The notes: generated by a model from the sequence alone, not told the origin. A stretch of DNA of 64,000 nt from Talinum fruticosum (GCA_021018815.1 JAITYX010000012.1:5133001-5197000); one strand, 5' to 3'. Shown: positions 12,190 through 25,303, counted from the first letter of the stretch. Numbers and translations are program-made.

Positions 12190-13311
12190 CTCGAGCCGAT
12201 CATGGTTCCTACAGATCACGTATGCTAATTTTTCTCCTTCACATCAAAAATTCTTTATAGCCTCTATGAAGATTCACAAACCACGCTTTTACCATGAGGT
12301 CGGGAAGGACGAATCTTGGACAAAGGCAATGAAATTGCAGCCCTAGACAAAAACAAAACGTGGGACATAGTTGATCTTCCCCATTGAAAAAAAAAACAAA
12401 AACCATTAGCAGTAAGTGGGTCTATTGAGTAAAGTACAATTTTGATGGTAGCATTCAGCGTTACGAGGCGCACCTAGTAATGCGGGGAGATCACCAAGTG
12501 GAAGAAATTGATTACAAGGAGATGTTTGCACCTGTAGCCAAAATGACTAGCGTATGTTGCTTCCTTACTATTGTTGTCGCAAACGGATAGGATTTACATC
12601 AAATGGATGCTAATAATGTAGCCCTTCATGGAGACTTGAATAAAGAGGTGTAGATGAAATTGTCACCTAGATACACAACTGCCAGTCCTAACACGATTTG
12701 TAAGTTGAAAAAATCATTATATGGGTCTGCAACAGAACCTCATCAATGGTTTGCCAAACCGTGCTCCAAACGCTGTGAGTATGGATTTACCAAGTCTTAT
12801 GCAGACTACTCCCTTTTACCTATCGATAGAGAGATGTCTTTATGGCAATCTTTGTCCATGTAGATGATATAGTCCTCGCTAGCAACAATCAACGAGCTCG
12901 TCAAAAATTCTAAGATTACCTTAATAAATGCTTTAAAGGATTTGGGTCCTTTAAAGTACTTTCTTGGCATTGAAGTTGCAAGAGGATCTCGGAGCCTTTT
13001 TTAAGTCAAAGGAAGTACGCCTTGGAGATAGTAGATGAGTGAGATCTTTTAGGAGGAAAACCCGCCAAATTCCCCATCGAACGTAATCACAACCTTGCCT
13101 TTGCAAACTGAAATTTGTTAGATGATCCCTCTAGTTATCGTCGCCTTATCGGACATCTTATCTACCTCACCATTACTCGACCCAATCACACTTATGTCGT
13201 TCACATACTATCCCAATTCATGCATACACCCAAAGAAGAGCACATAGAAGTAGTACATCGCGTGATACACTATCTAAAAGGATTTGTTGGGTAGGGTATT
13301 GTTGATAAAGT
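12190..13311 (+). pseudogene. Copia reverse transcriptase (element split by the array)
   Basis: Plus strand, broken frames. Successive pieces read YANFSPSHQKF, then DESWTKAM, then DLHQMDANNVALHGDL-like sequence, then KSLYG with a changed tail, then the catalytic box HVDDIV at 12857-12868 (YVDD with Tyr changed to His), then KYFLGIEVARGS and RLIGHLIYLTITRPN, ending in RYLKG-like sequence near 13290. This is the C-terminal half of copia RT and the start of RNase H. The next about 100 codons of RNase H are missing; the final part reappears at 24802. Lineage is probably Ale/Retrofit-like given the short LTR at 25021, with low certainty. Confidence 0.8.
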
Positions 13312-14043
13312 ACATATTTAAAGCCTTGCCCTTTTCTCTTGTAAGGGCGGCAGTAATGCCCCTAACCTCCTTTCCGCTGCGCTAATTATCGGCTAGCGGT
13401 TTATTTAGACCAAAACCGGTGATTACGGGTTTGTGAATCAAGTTCATATCATCAACCAATTTCAATTCATCAGGTACCTTCATTGATCGTGCCCTTCAAT
13501 AGTTTATTTACAAATCAAGACCGGATATGGCCGACTTCAACAACAACAAAGAACCATTTGTAATAGTATTTGCCATATAAAAGTGGACCCGCCCATCAAT
13601 ACTTCACAATTGTTCAAAGTCGGAACACCGTAATTGTGCCGCACCAACCGAACTTACCGATCGGTTTGGGTGTGTACACATGTAAGGCAAACCCAATGAT
13701 CGCAAGCATAAACACATAGATAATTAATTAGCAACAGCTTTTACATTATTCACTCCCCTCATTTATAAAAAGAATTGAAATGTGCACGCTCAACTCAACT
13801 ATTTATCAACCTTTATTTTATAGCATGACAATGAATGTATTGAGCTTCGGCTCACATTGCGAAAATATTTTCTTGTTTTGTTTTAGGTAAAGATATGGAA
13901 GATATAAAGCAAGGGAAGAGTTCATGTCTGGACTTAAAGGCTCGCAGAGTGGCAATTGGGTATTAGTGATCAAGTGCCGAGATTTCATTTATCATGTTCA
14001 ACATGTACTTTCATTTATAATTATATAAGTTGTAGTGGCCTAC

Positions 14044-17028
14044 CTAAATATATCTATGTGTATTTTTATCCATGGTTGCACCTTGCTAGGCAGCTAAGAC
14101 TTATGCAGAAAGTACATGTTAGACTCGATAAATGAATTAATGGTACTTGACTATTAATACCCCAATTTGCCACTGCGAGCTTCTAAGTTCCAACAGGAGT
14201 TTTCTCCGATTTTATATCTTCAACATCTTTACCTAAAGCAAAACAAGAAAACATTTTTGAAATGTGAGCCAAAGCTCGATACGTCCATTTATCATGCCGC
14301 AAAATAAAGATTTATGAAATAGTTGACTAGAGCGCATGCATTTCAATTCATTTGTAAATGAGGCGGGTGAATAATGTAAACCTATTGCTAATTAATTATC
14401 CGTATGATTACCCTTGTGATCATCGGGTTTCCCTACATGTGTACACACCCAAACCGATCCGGAAGTCCAATTGGTGCGGCATAGTTACGGTGTACCGACT
14501 TTGAATAATGGTGAAGTATTGATGGGGGGTCCACTTTTATATGGAAAGTATTGTTTGCAAATGATTCTTTGTTGTTGTTGTTGTTATCTGCCATATCCGA
14601 CCTTGATTTGTAAATAAAACATTAAAGGGCACGATCAATAAACGTACTCGATGAACTGAAATTGGTTGATGATTTGAACATGATTCCTTTCCTTACGGCT
14701 TTGAGCAGGACGCTTGAATGTATGTCGATCGATGGCCTTAAATAAGAGTTATTATAGTAAGATTTTGTTTAGGACTTATATTCCTCGATTAAGTTGATTT
14801 AGAAATAACTTATCCTATGCCTTTAGTTATTTAGGATCTATTTCTAACATAATTTTATGTCTTATATTTTTGTTTGTTCATGCTTTATTTCATTATTTCT
14901 AATATATGTGTTAACCTGCCTTTATTTATGAATGTGCATAATTATTTTTACCATGAATTATTATTATAGAATCTAAACATGCATTATAACACTTATTTAA
15001 CTTATTTACTAACAATTTTGTAAGTTTATCATTATTATTATCATCAACCCAAACATGCATTATTTATCAAGTTTTTCTTGCTTATTTACTAATACATTAA
15101 GCATCTATTTAGGGATTAATTAGTCATCTAAGTCATAGTTATGCCACTATTTTATTATTAACATGCATATAATGAACTTACTTAAACCTTATTATGCCAT
15201 TCTTTATTCCTTCTAAAATTATTTAACCATAAATTCTAATAAGATCATTCAAACTAAAATATGTATGTATAATTAAAATTTCTTTAATCATGATTATATT
15301 TTCTGTTAGTTTTAGATTTTGTTTATTTATAAGTCCTATGTCTTGGTAATCACCGGTTTAAGAGTAAAACCCTATAACATATGTGTAACCACCATAATAA
15401 TCTTGTTTAAAGTTATGGGTAAATAAATTTAGAAAAGATAAGAATGATATCATGAGGTTAAGAAGGTCATTATATGCATGTTAATAATAAACAAAATATT
15501 GGCATAACTATGACTTAGATAACTAATTAAAATTCCTAATGCATGCTTAATGAATTAGTAAATAACCTAGCAATAACATGATAAATAATGCATGTTTGGG
15601 TTGATAATAATAACTTCTAAAATTGTTAGTAGATAAGTTAATAGTGGTATAATTCATACTTAGATTCTATATTAACAATTCATGGTAAAATAACTATGTG
15701 AATTTATAAATAAAGGTAGCTTAACACATAAATTAGAAATCATAAAGTAAAGCATGAATAACTAAAAATATAAGGCATAAATCATGTTAAAAATAAATCA
15801 TAATAACTAAAGGTATAGGATAGGTTATTATTAGTCAAGGAATATAAGTCCTAAAAACAAATTCTCATTCTATTAACTCTTATTTAATGCCATTAGTTCA
15901 CGTACATTCAAGGGTCCTCCTCAAAGTCGCAAGGAAAGGAATCAAGTTCAAATCATCAACCAATTTCAATTTATAAGGTACGTTCATTGATCGTGTCGTT
16001 CAATGTTTTATTTACAAATCAAGGCCGGATATAGGCGACATCAACAACAACAAAGAATCATTTGCAACAGTATTTGCCATATAAAAGTGGAACCGCCCAT
16101 CAATACTTCACCATTGTTCAAAATCGGTACACCGTAATCGTGCCGCGCCAACTGGACTTCCAGATCGGTATGGGTGTGTACACATGTAGGGAAACCCGAT
16201 GATCGCAAGGGTAACAACAGATAATTAATTAGCAATAGGTTTACATGATTCACTCCCGCTCATTTATAAAATGAATTGAAATGTACATGCTCAACTAAAC
16301 TATTTATCAACCTTTATTTTACATCATGATAATTGACTTATTGAGCTTCGGCTCACATTGTGAAAATATTTTCTTTTTTTATTTTAGGTAAAGATGTGGA
16401 AGGTATAAAGCAAGAAAAGAGTTATGTTCGAGACTTAGAGGCTCGTAGTGGCAAGTTGGGGTATTAGCGGTCATGTATCGTTGATTCATTTATCAAGTCT
16501 AACATGTACTTTAGCGTAAGTTGTAGTTGCCTAGCAAGGTATAACCATGGGTAAAAATACACATAGATATGTTTAGATCCTTGCCCTTTGCTCTCGGTAA
16601 AGGGCGACGGTAATTCCCTAACCTCCTTTCCGCAGCAGTAATCATCGGCTTTAGTCTAAATAAAACGCTAGGCTGATGATTACCGCAGTAGAAAGGAGGT
16701 CGAGCGCATTACCGCCGCCCTTACCGGAGGAAAGGGCAACGCTCTAAATAAATTTATGTGTACATTTACCCGTGGTTAGACCTTGCTAAGCGACTACAAC
16801 GTATACAAAAGTACATGTTAGACTTGATAAATGAATCAACGATACTTGACCAACAATGCCCCAACTTGCCACTACGAGCCTCTAAATTCCAACGAGTCTT
16901 TTCTCTTACTTTATATCTTCCACATCTTTACCGATTTTAGTCTAAATAAACTGCTAGCCGATTATTAGTGTAGCGGAGAGGAGGTCGGAGACATTACCAC
17001 CTCCTTTACCAAAGGAAAGGGCAAGGCT
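14044..17028. repeat. Array unit 1, quasi-palindrome
   Basis: About 2985 bp. The minus arm (14044-15190) and plus arm (15465-16600) are inverted copies of each other. The centre near 15325 has about 270 bp where pairing fades: the outer part still aligns as a degenerate inverted repeat, and the middle 150-200 bp are unpaired. A second symmetry centre lies near 16660, where CCTCCTTTCCGC and GAAAGGAGG flank a short loop. No coding sequence. Confidence 0.8.
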
Positions 17029-20000
17029 CTAAATATATCTATGTGTATTTTTATCCACGGTTGCACCTTGCTAGACAGCTATGACTTATACAAAGAGTAC
17101 ATGTGAGACTCGGATAAATAAATTAACGGTACTTGACCACTAATAACCCAATTTTCCATCTGCGAGCCTCTAAGTTCCAACATGAGTTTTCTCTGGTTTT
17201 ATATCTTCAACATCTTTACCTAAAAGAAAACAAGAAAACATTTTCGAAATGTGAGCCAAAGCTCAATACGTCCATTTATCATGTCTGTAAAATAAAGATT
17301 TATGAAATAGTTGAGTCGAGTGCATGCATTTCAATTCATTTGTAAATGAGGGGGGAATAATGTAAACCTATTGCTAATTAGTTATCCGTATGATTACCTT
17401 TGCGATCATCGGGTTTCCCTACATGTGTACACAACAAGACCGATCGAGAAGTCCAATTGGTGCAGCATAGTTACGGTGTACCGACTTTGAATAATGGTGA
17501 AGCATTGATGGGCTGGTCCACTTTTATATGGAAAATACTGTTTGCAAATGATTCTTTGTTATTGTTGTTGTGTGCCATATCTAGTCTTGATTTGTAAATA
17601 AAACATTAAAGGGCACGATCAATGAACGTACTCGATGATCTGAAATTGGTTGATGATTTGAACTTGATTCCTTTCCTTGCGGCTTTGAGCAGGACCCTTG
17701 AATGTACGTCGATCGATGGCCTTAAATAAGAGTTAATATTGTAAGATTTTGTTCGGGACTTATATTCCTTGATTAAGTTGATTTAGAAATAGCTTATCTT
17801 ATGCCTTTAGTTATTTAGGATCTATTTCTAACATGATTTTATGTCTTATATTTTTGTTTGCTCATGCTTTATTTCTTTATTTCTAATTTATGTGTTAACC
17901 TACATTTATTTATGAATGTACATAATTATTTTTACCATGAATTATTATTATAGAATCTAAACATGCATTATAACACTTATTTAACTTATTTACTAACAAT
18001 TTTGCAAGTTTATCATTATTATTATTATCAACCCAAACATGCATTATTTATCAAGTTTTTCTTGCTTATATACTAATACATTAAGCATGTATGTAGGGAT
18101 TAATTCGTCATCTAAGTCATAGTTATGCCACTATTTTATTATTAACATGCATATAATGAACTTACTTAAACCTTATTATGCCATTCTTTATTCCTTCTAA
18201 AATTATTTAACCATAAATTCTAATAAGATCATTCAAACTAAAATATGTATGTATAATTAAAATTTCTTTAATCATGATTATATTTTCTGTTAATTTTAAA
18301 TTTTGTGTATTTATAAGTCCTATGTCTTGGTAATCACCGGTTTAAGAGTAAAGCCCTATAACATATGTGTAACCACCATAATAATCTTGTTTAAAGTTAT
18401 GGGTAAATAAATTTAGAAAAGATAAGAATGATATCATGAGGTTAAGAAGGTCATTATATGCATGTTAATAATAAACAAAATAATGGCATAACTATGACTT
18501 AGATAACTAATTAAAATTCCTAATGCATGCTTAATGAATTAGTAAATAACCTAGCAATAACATGATAAATAATGCATGTTTGGGTTGATAATAATAACTT
18601 CTAAAATTGTTAGTAGATAAGTTAATAGTGTTATAATTCATATTTATATTCTATATTAACAATTCATGGTAAAATAACTATGTGAATTTATAAATAAAGG
18701 CAGCTTAACACATAAATTAGAAATCATAAAGTAAAGCATGAATAACTAAAAATATAAGGCACAAATCATGTTAAGAATAAATCATACTAACTAAAGGTAT
18801 AGGATAGGTTATTATTTATCAAGGAATATAAGTCCTAAAAACAAATTGTCATTCTATTAACTCTTATTTAAAGCCATCGGTTGATGTACATTCAAGGGTC
18901 CTGCTTAAAGTCGCAAGGAAAGGAATCAAGTTCAAATCATCAACTAATTTCAATTTATAAGGTACGTTCATTGATCGTGCCGTTCAATGTTTTATTTATA
19001 AATCAATGCCGGATATAGCCGACATCAACAACAACAAAGAATCATTTGCAACAGTATTTGCCATATAAAAGTGGACCCGCCTATCAATACTTCACCATTG
19101 TTCAAAGTCGGTACATCGTAATCGTGCCGCGCTAACTGGACTTCCGGATCATTATGGGTGTGTACACATGTACGGAAACCCGATGATCGCAAGGGTAACA
19201 ACACGGATAATTAATTAGCAATAGGTTTACATGATTCACTCCCGCTCATTTATAAAATGAATTGAAATGTGCATGCTCAACTCAACTATTTATCAACCTT
19301 TATTTTACATCATGATAATTGACGTATTGAGTTTCGACTCACATTGCAAAAATATTTTCTTGTTTTGTTTTAGCTAAAGATGTGGAAGGTATAAAGCAAG
19401 AGAAGAGTTATGTTCGAGACTTAGAGGCTCGTAGTGGCAAGTTGGGGTATTAGCGGTCATGTATAGTTGATTCATTTATCAAGTCTAACATGTACTTTAG
19501 CATAAGTTGTAGTTGCCTAGCAAGGTATAACCATGGGTAAAAATACACATAGATATGTTTAGATCCTTACCCTTTCCTCCGGTAAGGGCGGCGATAATTC
19601 CCCTAACCTCCTTTCCGCTGCGGTAATCATCAACTTTAGTCTAAATAAACTGCTAGCCGGTGATTAGCGCGAGTAGAAAGGAGGTCAAGCGCATTACCGC
19701 CGCCCTTACTAGAGGAAAGGGCAACGCTCTAAATAAATTTATGTGTATTTTTACTCGTGGTTAGACCTGGTTAGGTGACTACAACTTATACAAAAGTACA
19801 TGTTAGGCTTGATAAATGAATCAACGATACTTGACCACCAATACCTCAACTTGCCACTACAAGCCTCTAAGTTCCAACATGTCTTTTCTCTTACTTTATA
19901 TCTTCCACATCTAAAAATATAAGGCACAAATCATGTTAAGAATAAATCATACTAACTAAAGGTATAGGATAGGTTATTATTTATCAAGGAATATAAGTCC

Positions 20001-21183
20001 TAAAAACAAATTGTCATTCTATTAACTCTTATTTAAGGCCATCGGTTGACGTACATTCAAGGGTCCTCGCTTAAAGTCGCAAGGAAAGGAATCAAGTTCA
20101 AATCATCAACCAATTTCAATTTATAAAGTACGTTCATTGATCGTGCCGTTCAATGTTTTATTTACAAATCAAGGCCGGATATAGGCGACATCAACAACAA
20201 CAAAGAATCATTTGTAACAGTATTTGCCATATAAAAATGGACCCACCCATCAATACTTCACCATTATTCAAAGTCGGTACACCGTAATCGTGCCGCGCCA
20301 ACTGGACTTCCGGATCGGTATGGGTGTGTACACATGTAGAAGAAAACCCGATGATCGCAAGGGTAACAACACGAGATAATTAATTAGCAATAGGTTTACA
20401 TGATTCACTCCCGCTCATTTATAAAATGAATTGAAATGTGCACGCTCAACTCAACTATTTATCAACCTTTATTTTACATCATGATAATTGACGTATTGAG
20501 CTTCGGCTCACATTGCGAAAATATTTTCTTGTTTTATTTTAGGTAAAGATGTGGAAGGTATAAAGCAAGAAAAGAGTTATGTTCGAGACTTAGAGGCTCG
20601 TAGTGGCAAGTTGGGGTATTAGCGGTCATGTATAGTTGATTCATTTATCAAGTCTAACATGTACTTTAGCATAAGTTGTAGTTGCCTAGCAAGGTATAAC
20701 CATGGGTAAAAATACGAGATAGATATGTTTAAATCCTTGCATTTTCCTCTGGTAAGGGCGGCGGTAATTCCCTTAACCTCCTTTCCGCTGCGGTAATCAT
20801 CGGCTTTAGTCTAAAGAAACCGCTAGCCAGGTGATTATCGCAGATAGAAAGGAGGTCGGCGCATTACCGCCGCAATTACCGGAGGAAAGGGCAACGCTCT
20901 AAATAAATTTATGTGTACTTTTACCCGTGGTTAGACCTTGCTAGGCGACTACAACTTATACAAAAGTACATGTTAGACTTGATAAATGAATCAACGATAC
21001 TTGACCACCAATACCTTAACTTGCCACTACGAGCCTCTAAATTCCAACGAGTCTTTTCTCTTACTTTATATCTTCCACATCTTTACCGATTTTAGTCAAA
21101 ATAAACCGCTAGCCGATGATTAGTACAGCAAAGAGGAGGTCGGAGACATTACCGCTGCCCTTACCGGAGGAAAGGGCAAGGCT
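17029..21183. repeat. Array unit 2, with internal tandem duplication
   Basis: Starts with the same CTAAATATATCTATGTG junction as unit 1, 2985 bp downstream. Its central AT-rich segment around 18225 is nearly identical to 15241 in unit 1 and 22382 in unit 3. It is about 1.17 kb longer than unit 1 because 18747-19911 is duplicated in tandem as 19912-21081. Confidence 0.8.
18747..21081. repeat. Tandem duplication of about 1.17 kb inside the array
   Basis: The sequence from TAAAAATATAAGGCACAAATC at 18747 is repeated from 19912 (offset 1165). Both copies end at CTTCCACATC (19911 and 21081). Each copy comprises a plus arm followed by a short minus arm, so the duplicated unit is itself a hairpin. 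Differences between the copies are few, so it is one of the younger events in the block. Confidence 0.8.
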
Positions 21184-23668
21184 CTAAATATATCTATATG
21201 TATTTTTATCCACGGTTGCACCTCACTAGGCAGCTATGACTTATACAAAAAGTACTTGTGAGACTCGATAAATGAATTAACGGTACTTGACCACTAATAA
21301 CCCAATTTGCCAATGCGAGCCTCTAAGTTCCAACAGGAGTTTTCTCTGGTTTTATATCTTCAACATCTTTACCTAAAACAAAACAAGAAAACATTTTCGA
21401 AATGTGAGCCAAAGCTCAATACGTCCATTTATCATGCTTTGTAAAGTAAAGATTTATGAAATAGTTGAGTCGAGCGCATGCATTTCAATTCATTTGTAAA
21501 TGAGGGGTGAATAATGTAAACCTATTGCTAATTAATTATCCGTATGATTACCTTTGCGATCATCGGGTTTCCCTAAATGTGTACACAACCGGACCGATCG
21601 GGAAGTCCAATTGGTGCGGCATAGTTAAGGTGTACCGACTTTGAATAATGGTGAAGTATTGATAGGTGGGTCCACTTTTATATGGCAAATACCGTTTGCA
21701 AATGATTCTTTGTTGTTGTTGTTGTTGTCCGCCATATCCGGCCTTGATTTGTAAATAAAACATTAAAGGGCACGATCAATGAACGTAGGCGATGAACTGA
21801 AATTGGTTGATGATTTGAACTTGATTCCTTTCCTTGCGGCTTTGAGCAGGACCCTTGAACGTACGTCGATTGATGGCTTTAAATAAGAGTTAATAGAGTA
21901 AGATTTTGTTTAGGACTTATATTCCTCGATTAAGTTGATTTAGAAATAACTTATCCTATGCCTTTAGTTATTTAGGATCTATTTCTAACATGATTTTATG
22001 TCTTATATTTTTGTTTGTTCATGCTTTATTTCATTATTTGTAATTTATGTGTTAACCTACCTTTATTTATGAATGTACATAATTATTTTTACCATGAATT
22101 ATTATTATAGAATCTAAACATGCATTATAACACTTATTTAACTTATTTACTAACAATTTTGCAAGTTTATCATTATTATTATTATCAACCCAAACATGCA
22201 TTATTTATCAAGTTTTTCTTGCTTATTTACTAATACATTAAGCATGTATGTAGGGATTAATTTGTCATCTAAGTCATAGTTATGCCACTATTTTATTATT
22301 AACATGCATATAATGAACTTACTTAAACCTTATTATGCCATTCTTTATTCCTTCTAAAATTATTTAACCATAAATTCTAATAAGATCATTCAAACTAAAA
22401 TATGTATGTATAATTAAAATTTCTTTAATCATGATTATATTTTCTGTTAATTTTACATTTTGTGTATTTATAAGTCCTATGTCTTGGTAATCACCGGTTT
22501 AAGAGTAAAACCCTATAACATATGTGTAACCACCATAATAATCTTGTTTAAAGTTATGGGTAAATAAATTTAGAAAAGATAAGAATGATATCATGAGGTT
22601 AAGAAGGTCATTATATGCATGTTAATAATAAACAAAATATTGGCATAACTATGACTTAGATAACTAATTAAAATTCCTAATGCATGCTTAATGAATTAGT
22701 AAATAACCTAGCAATAACATGATAAATAATGCATGTTTGGGTTGATAATAATAACTTCTAAAATTGTTAGTAGATAAGTTAATAGTGTTATAATTCATAC
22801 TTAGATTCTATATTAACAATTCATGGTAAAATAACTATGTGAATTTATAAATAAAGGTAGCTTAACACATAAATTAGAAATCATAAAGTAAAGCATGAAT
22901 AACTAAAAATATAAGGCATAAATCATGTTAAACATAAATCATAATAACTAAAGGTATAGGATAGTTTATTATTAATCAAGGAATATAAGTCCTAAAAACA
23001 AATTGTCATTCTATTAACTCTTATTTAAGGCCATCGGTTAACGTACATTCAAGGGTCTCGCTTAAAGTCGCAAGGAAAGGAATCAAGTTCAAATCATCAA
23101 CCAATTTCAATTTATAAGGTACGTTCATTGATCGTGCCGTTCAATGTTTTATTTACAAATCAAGGCCGGATATAGGCGACATCAACAACAACAAAGAATC
23201 ATTTGCAATAGTATTTTCCATATAAAAGTGGACCCGCCCATCAATATTTCACCATTGTTCAAAGTCGGTACACCGTAATCGTGCCGCGCCAACTGGACTT
23301 CCGGATCGGTATGGGTGTGTACACATGTAGGGAAACCCGATGATTGCAAGGGTAACAACACGAGATAATTAATTAGCAATAGGTTTACATAATTCACTCC
23401 CCTCATTTATAAAATGAATTGAAATGTGCATGCTCAACTCAACTATTTATCAACCTTTATTTTAAATCATGATAATTGACGTATTGAGCTTCGGTTTGCA
23501 TTGCGAAAATATTTTCTTGTTTTGTTTTAGGTAAAGATGTGGAAGGTATAAAGGAAGAGAAGAGTTATGTTTGAGACTTAGAGGCTCGTAGTGGCAAGTT
23601 GGGTTATTAGCGCAGCGGAAAGGAGGTCGGGAAATTACCGCCGCCCGACCGGAGGAAAGGGCAAGGCT
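21184..23668. repeat. Array unit 3, shortened
   Basis: Same start as units 1 and 2, with minus arm to about 22465 and plus arm to about 23608. There the plus arm jumps straight to GCGCAGCGGAAAGGAGG in minus orientation, skipping the terminal part of the plus arm seen in units 1 and 2. This makes the unit about 2.5 kb instead of 3 kb. Confidence 0.75.
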
Positions 23669-24801
23669 CTAAATATATCTATGTGTATTTTTACCTGTGT
23701 TATACCTAGATAGGCAACTACAACTTATATAATTTTAAATAAAAGTGCATGTTGAACTTGATAAATGAAATCTCGGCACTTGACCACTATTACCCCAATT
23801 TGCCACGGCGAGCCTCTAAGTTCCAATAGGACTTTTCTCTTACTTTATATCTTCAACACCTTTACCTAAAACAAAATAAGAAAACATTTTCAAAATGTGA
23901 GCCGAAGCTCAATACGTCCATTTAGCATGCTATAAAAAAAGATTTATGAAATAGTTGAATCGAGCGCATGCATTTCAATTCATTTGTAAATGAGGGGGTG
24001 AATAATGTAAAAATGTTACTAATTAATTATCCGTGTGGTTACCCTTGCGATCATCGGGTTTCCCTACATGTGTACACACCCAAACCCATCGGGAAGTCCA
24101 GTGGCTTCCATGCCTAGGTTTGTGTTGATAATAATAATAATGATAAACTTGCCAAATTGTTAGTAAATAAGTCATATAAGTGTTATAATGCATGTTTAGA
24201 TTCTATAATAATAATTCATAGTAAAAATAACTATGTCTATTCATAAATAAAGGTAGGTTAACACATAAATTAGAAATAATGAAATAAAGCATGAACAACC
24301 AAAAATGTAAGACATAAAATCATGTTAGAAGTAGATCCTAAATAACTAAAGGCATAGGATAAGTTATTTCTAAATCAACTTAATCGAGGAATATAAGTCC
24401 TAAACAAAATGTTACTCTATTAACTCTTATTTAAGGTCATTAGTCGACGTACGTTCAAGGGTCCTGCTCAAAGCCGCAAGGAAAGGAATCAAGTTCAAAT
24501 CATCAACCAATTTCGAGTTCATCGAGTACGTTCATTGATCGTACCCTTCAATGTTTTATTTACAAATCAAGGCCGGATATGGCCAAAAACAAAAAGAACA
24601 ACAAAGAATCATTTGCAAACAGTATTTGCCATATAAAAGTGGACCCGCCCATCAATACTTCACCATTATTCAAAGTCGGTACACTGTAATCGTGGCTGGT
24701 AAGGGCAGCGGTAATGCCCTCGACCTCCTTTCCGCTACGCTAATCATCGGCTAGCGGTTCATTTAGACCGAAACCGATGATTACGGTTTTGGGGCGTTAC
24801 A
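23669..24801. repeat. Distal minus and plus arms with the LTR 3' terminus
   Basis: A minus arm to about 24107, more diverged from units 1-3, then a plus arm (24108-24801) that skips about 500 bp near 24693 and ends in the authentic LTR 3' terminus TTGGGGCGTTACA. The plus arm also covers an internal part (24110-24480) resembling the unit centres. Its greater divergence suggests it is an older member of the block. Confidence 0.7.
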
Positions 24802-25013
24802 TCAACAATCCGAGTGTTTCACGATTGAAGAAAACTAATAGAGATTGACTTGTCATTTCATACGCCAAAAACATGAAGCCAAGATTCTCCAACTATTAAA
24901 GATTCACATTTCACAACAGACCAGCCAACATTTTCACTAAATCCCTCGGACGGGACCAATTCAAGTTTCTAAAATTCAAGTTGGGCATTATTAATCTACA
25001 TGCTCCAACATGA
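24802..25013 (+). pseudogene. Copia RNase H C-terminus (second half of split element)
   Basis: Plus strand. Resumes with NPSVFH, then EIDLSFH-like sequence, QPANIFTKSLGRDQFKFLK in broken frames, and ends LGIINLHAPT followed by TGA at 25011-25013. This is the end of copia RNase H (the HERTKHIEIDCHF and ADIFTKxL region). Together with 12190-13311 it forms one element. The intervening RNase H core of about 330 bp is absent, so the array did not simply insert; DNA was lost at the junction. Confidence 0.8.
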
Positions 25014-25303
25014 GGGTGAGTGTTAACAAGTGTTTTGTTACAATTAGGAAAGTTATGTTAGCAAGAACTTTGTTATTATTAGGAAAGTAGTAGTTGGTTA
25101 CAATTAGTAGTACAATTAGTACTAGTTGGTTACAATTAGGAAATTTAATTGGAGATAAACTCAATTTGAGAACAATAGGTTGTCTAGGAGTCCTCCTCTA
25201 CAATGTATATATATCACGAAAGTGACATAACGAGTCACATAAAAATAACAAAAGAAAAGAGCTTTTTTTCTCTCAAACCAATCTTTTTTCCAAAAATTTA
25301 TCA
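25014..25303 (+). mobile_element. 3' LTR of the split copia element, with polypurine tract
   Basis: GAGGGTGAG just after the RNase H stop serves as polypurine tract, and the LTR begins TGTTAACAAGTG at 25021. A TATA-like GTATATATATC occurs at about 25207-25217. The end is uncertain: I place it at TTTATCA (25303), giving a short LTR of about 283 bp as in Ale-type copia. The matching 5' LTR is not in the window. Confidence 0.65.

Larger units (their letters stand above)
13312..24801. repeat. Palindromic and tandem array of Tekay/Del-like LTR fragments
   Basis: An 11.5-kb non-coding block built only from the 3' part of one long LTR, the same family as the solo LTR at 39756-42898. Landmarks such as GAGCTTCGGCTCAC, TTTTAGGTAAAGATG, CTTAGAGGCTCG and CCTTTCCGCTGCG recur in plus and minus orientation alternately. 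Approximate order: plus 13312-14043, minus 14044-15325, plus 15326-16660, minus 16661-16932, minus 16933-18310, plus 18310-19640, minus 19640-19911, plus 19912-20815, minus 20815-21081, minus 21083-22465, plus 22465-23608, minus 23609-24107, plus 24108-24801. The LTR 5' terminus (TGCAACAACCC) was not found in the block; the 3' terminus GGGGCGTTACA occurs at 24801. It splits a copia element. Confidence 0.8.

Noticed and set aside
16041..24754. Short frames of 60-75 codons repeated along the array (such as MRSSGFPTCVH)
   Set aside because: They recur because the DNA repeats. They read the LTR end in either strand and carry no family motif.
13312..24801. CRISPR array or centromeric satellite
   Set aside because: Units are kilobases long, inverted and homologous to a retrotransposon LTR. 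No short regular repeats with spacers and no monomer of satellite length.
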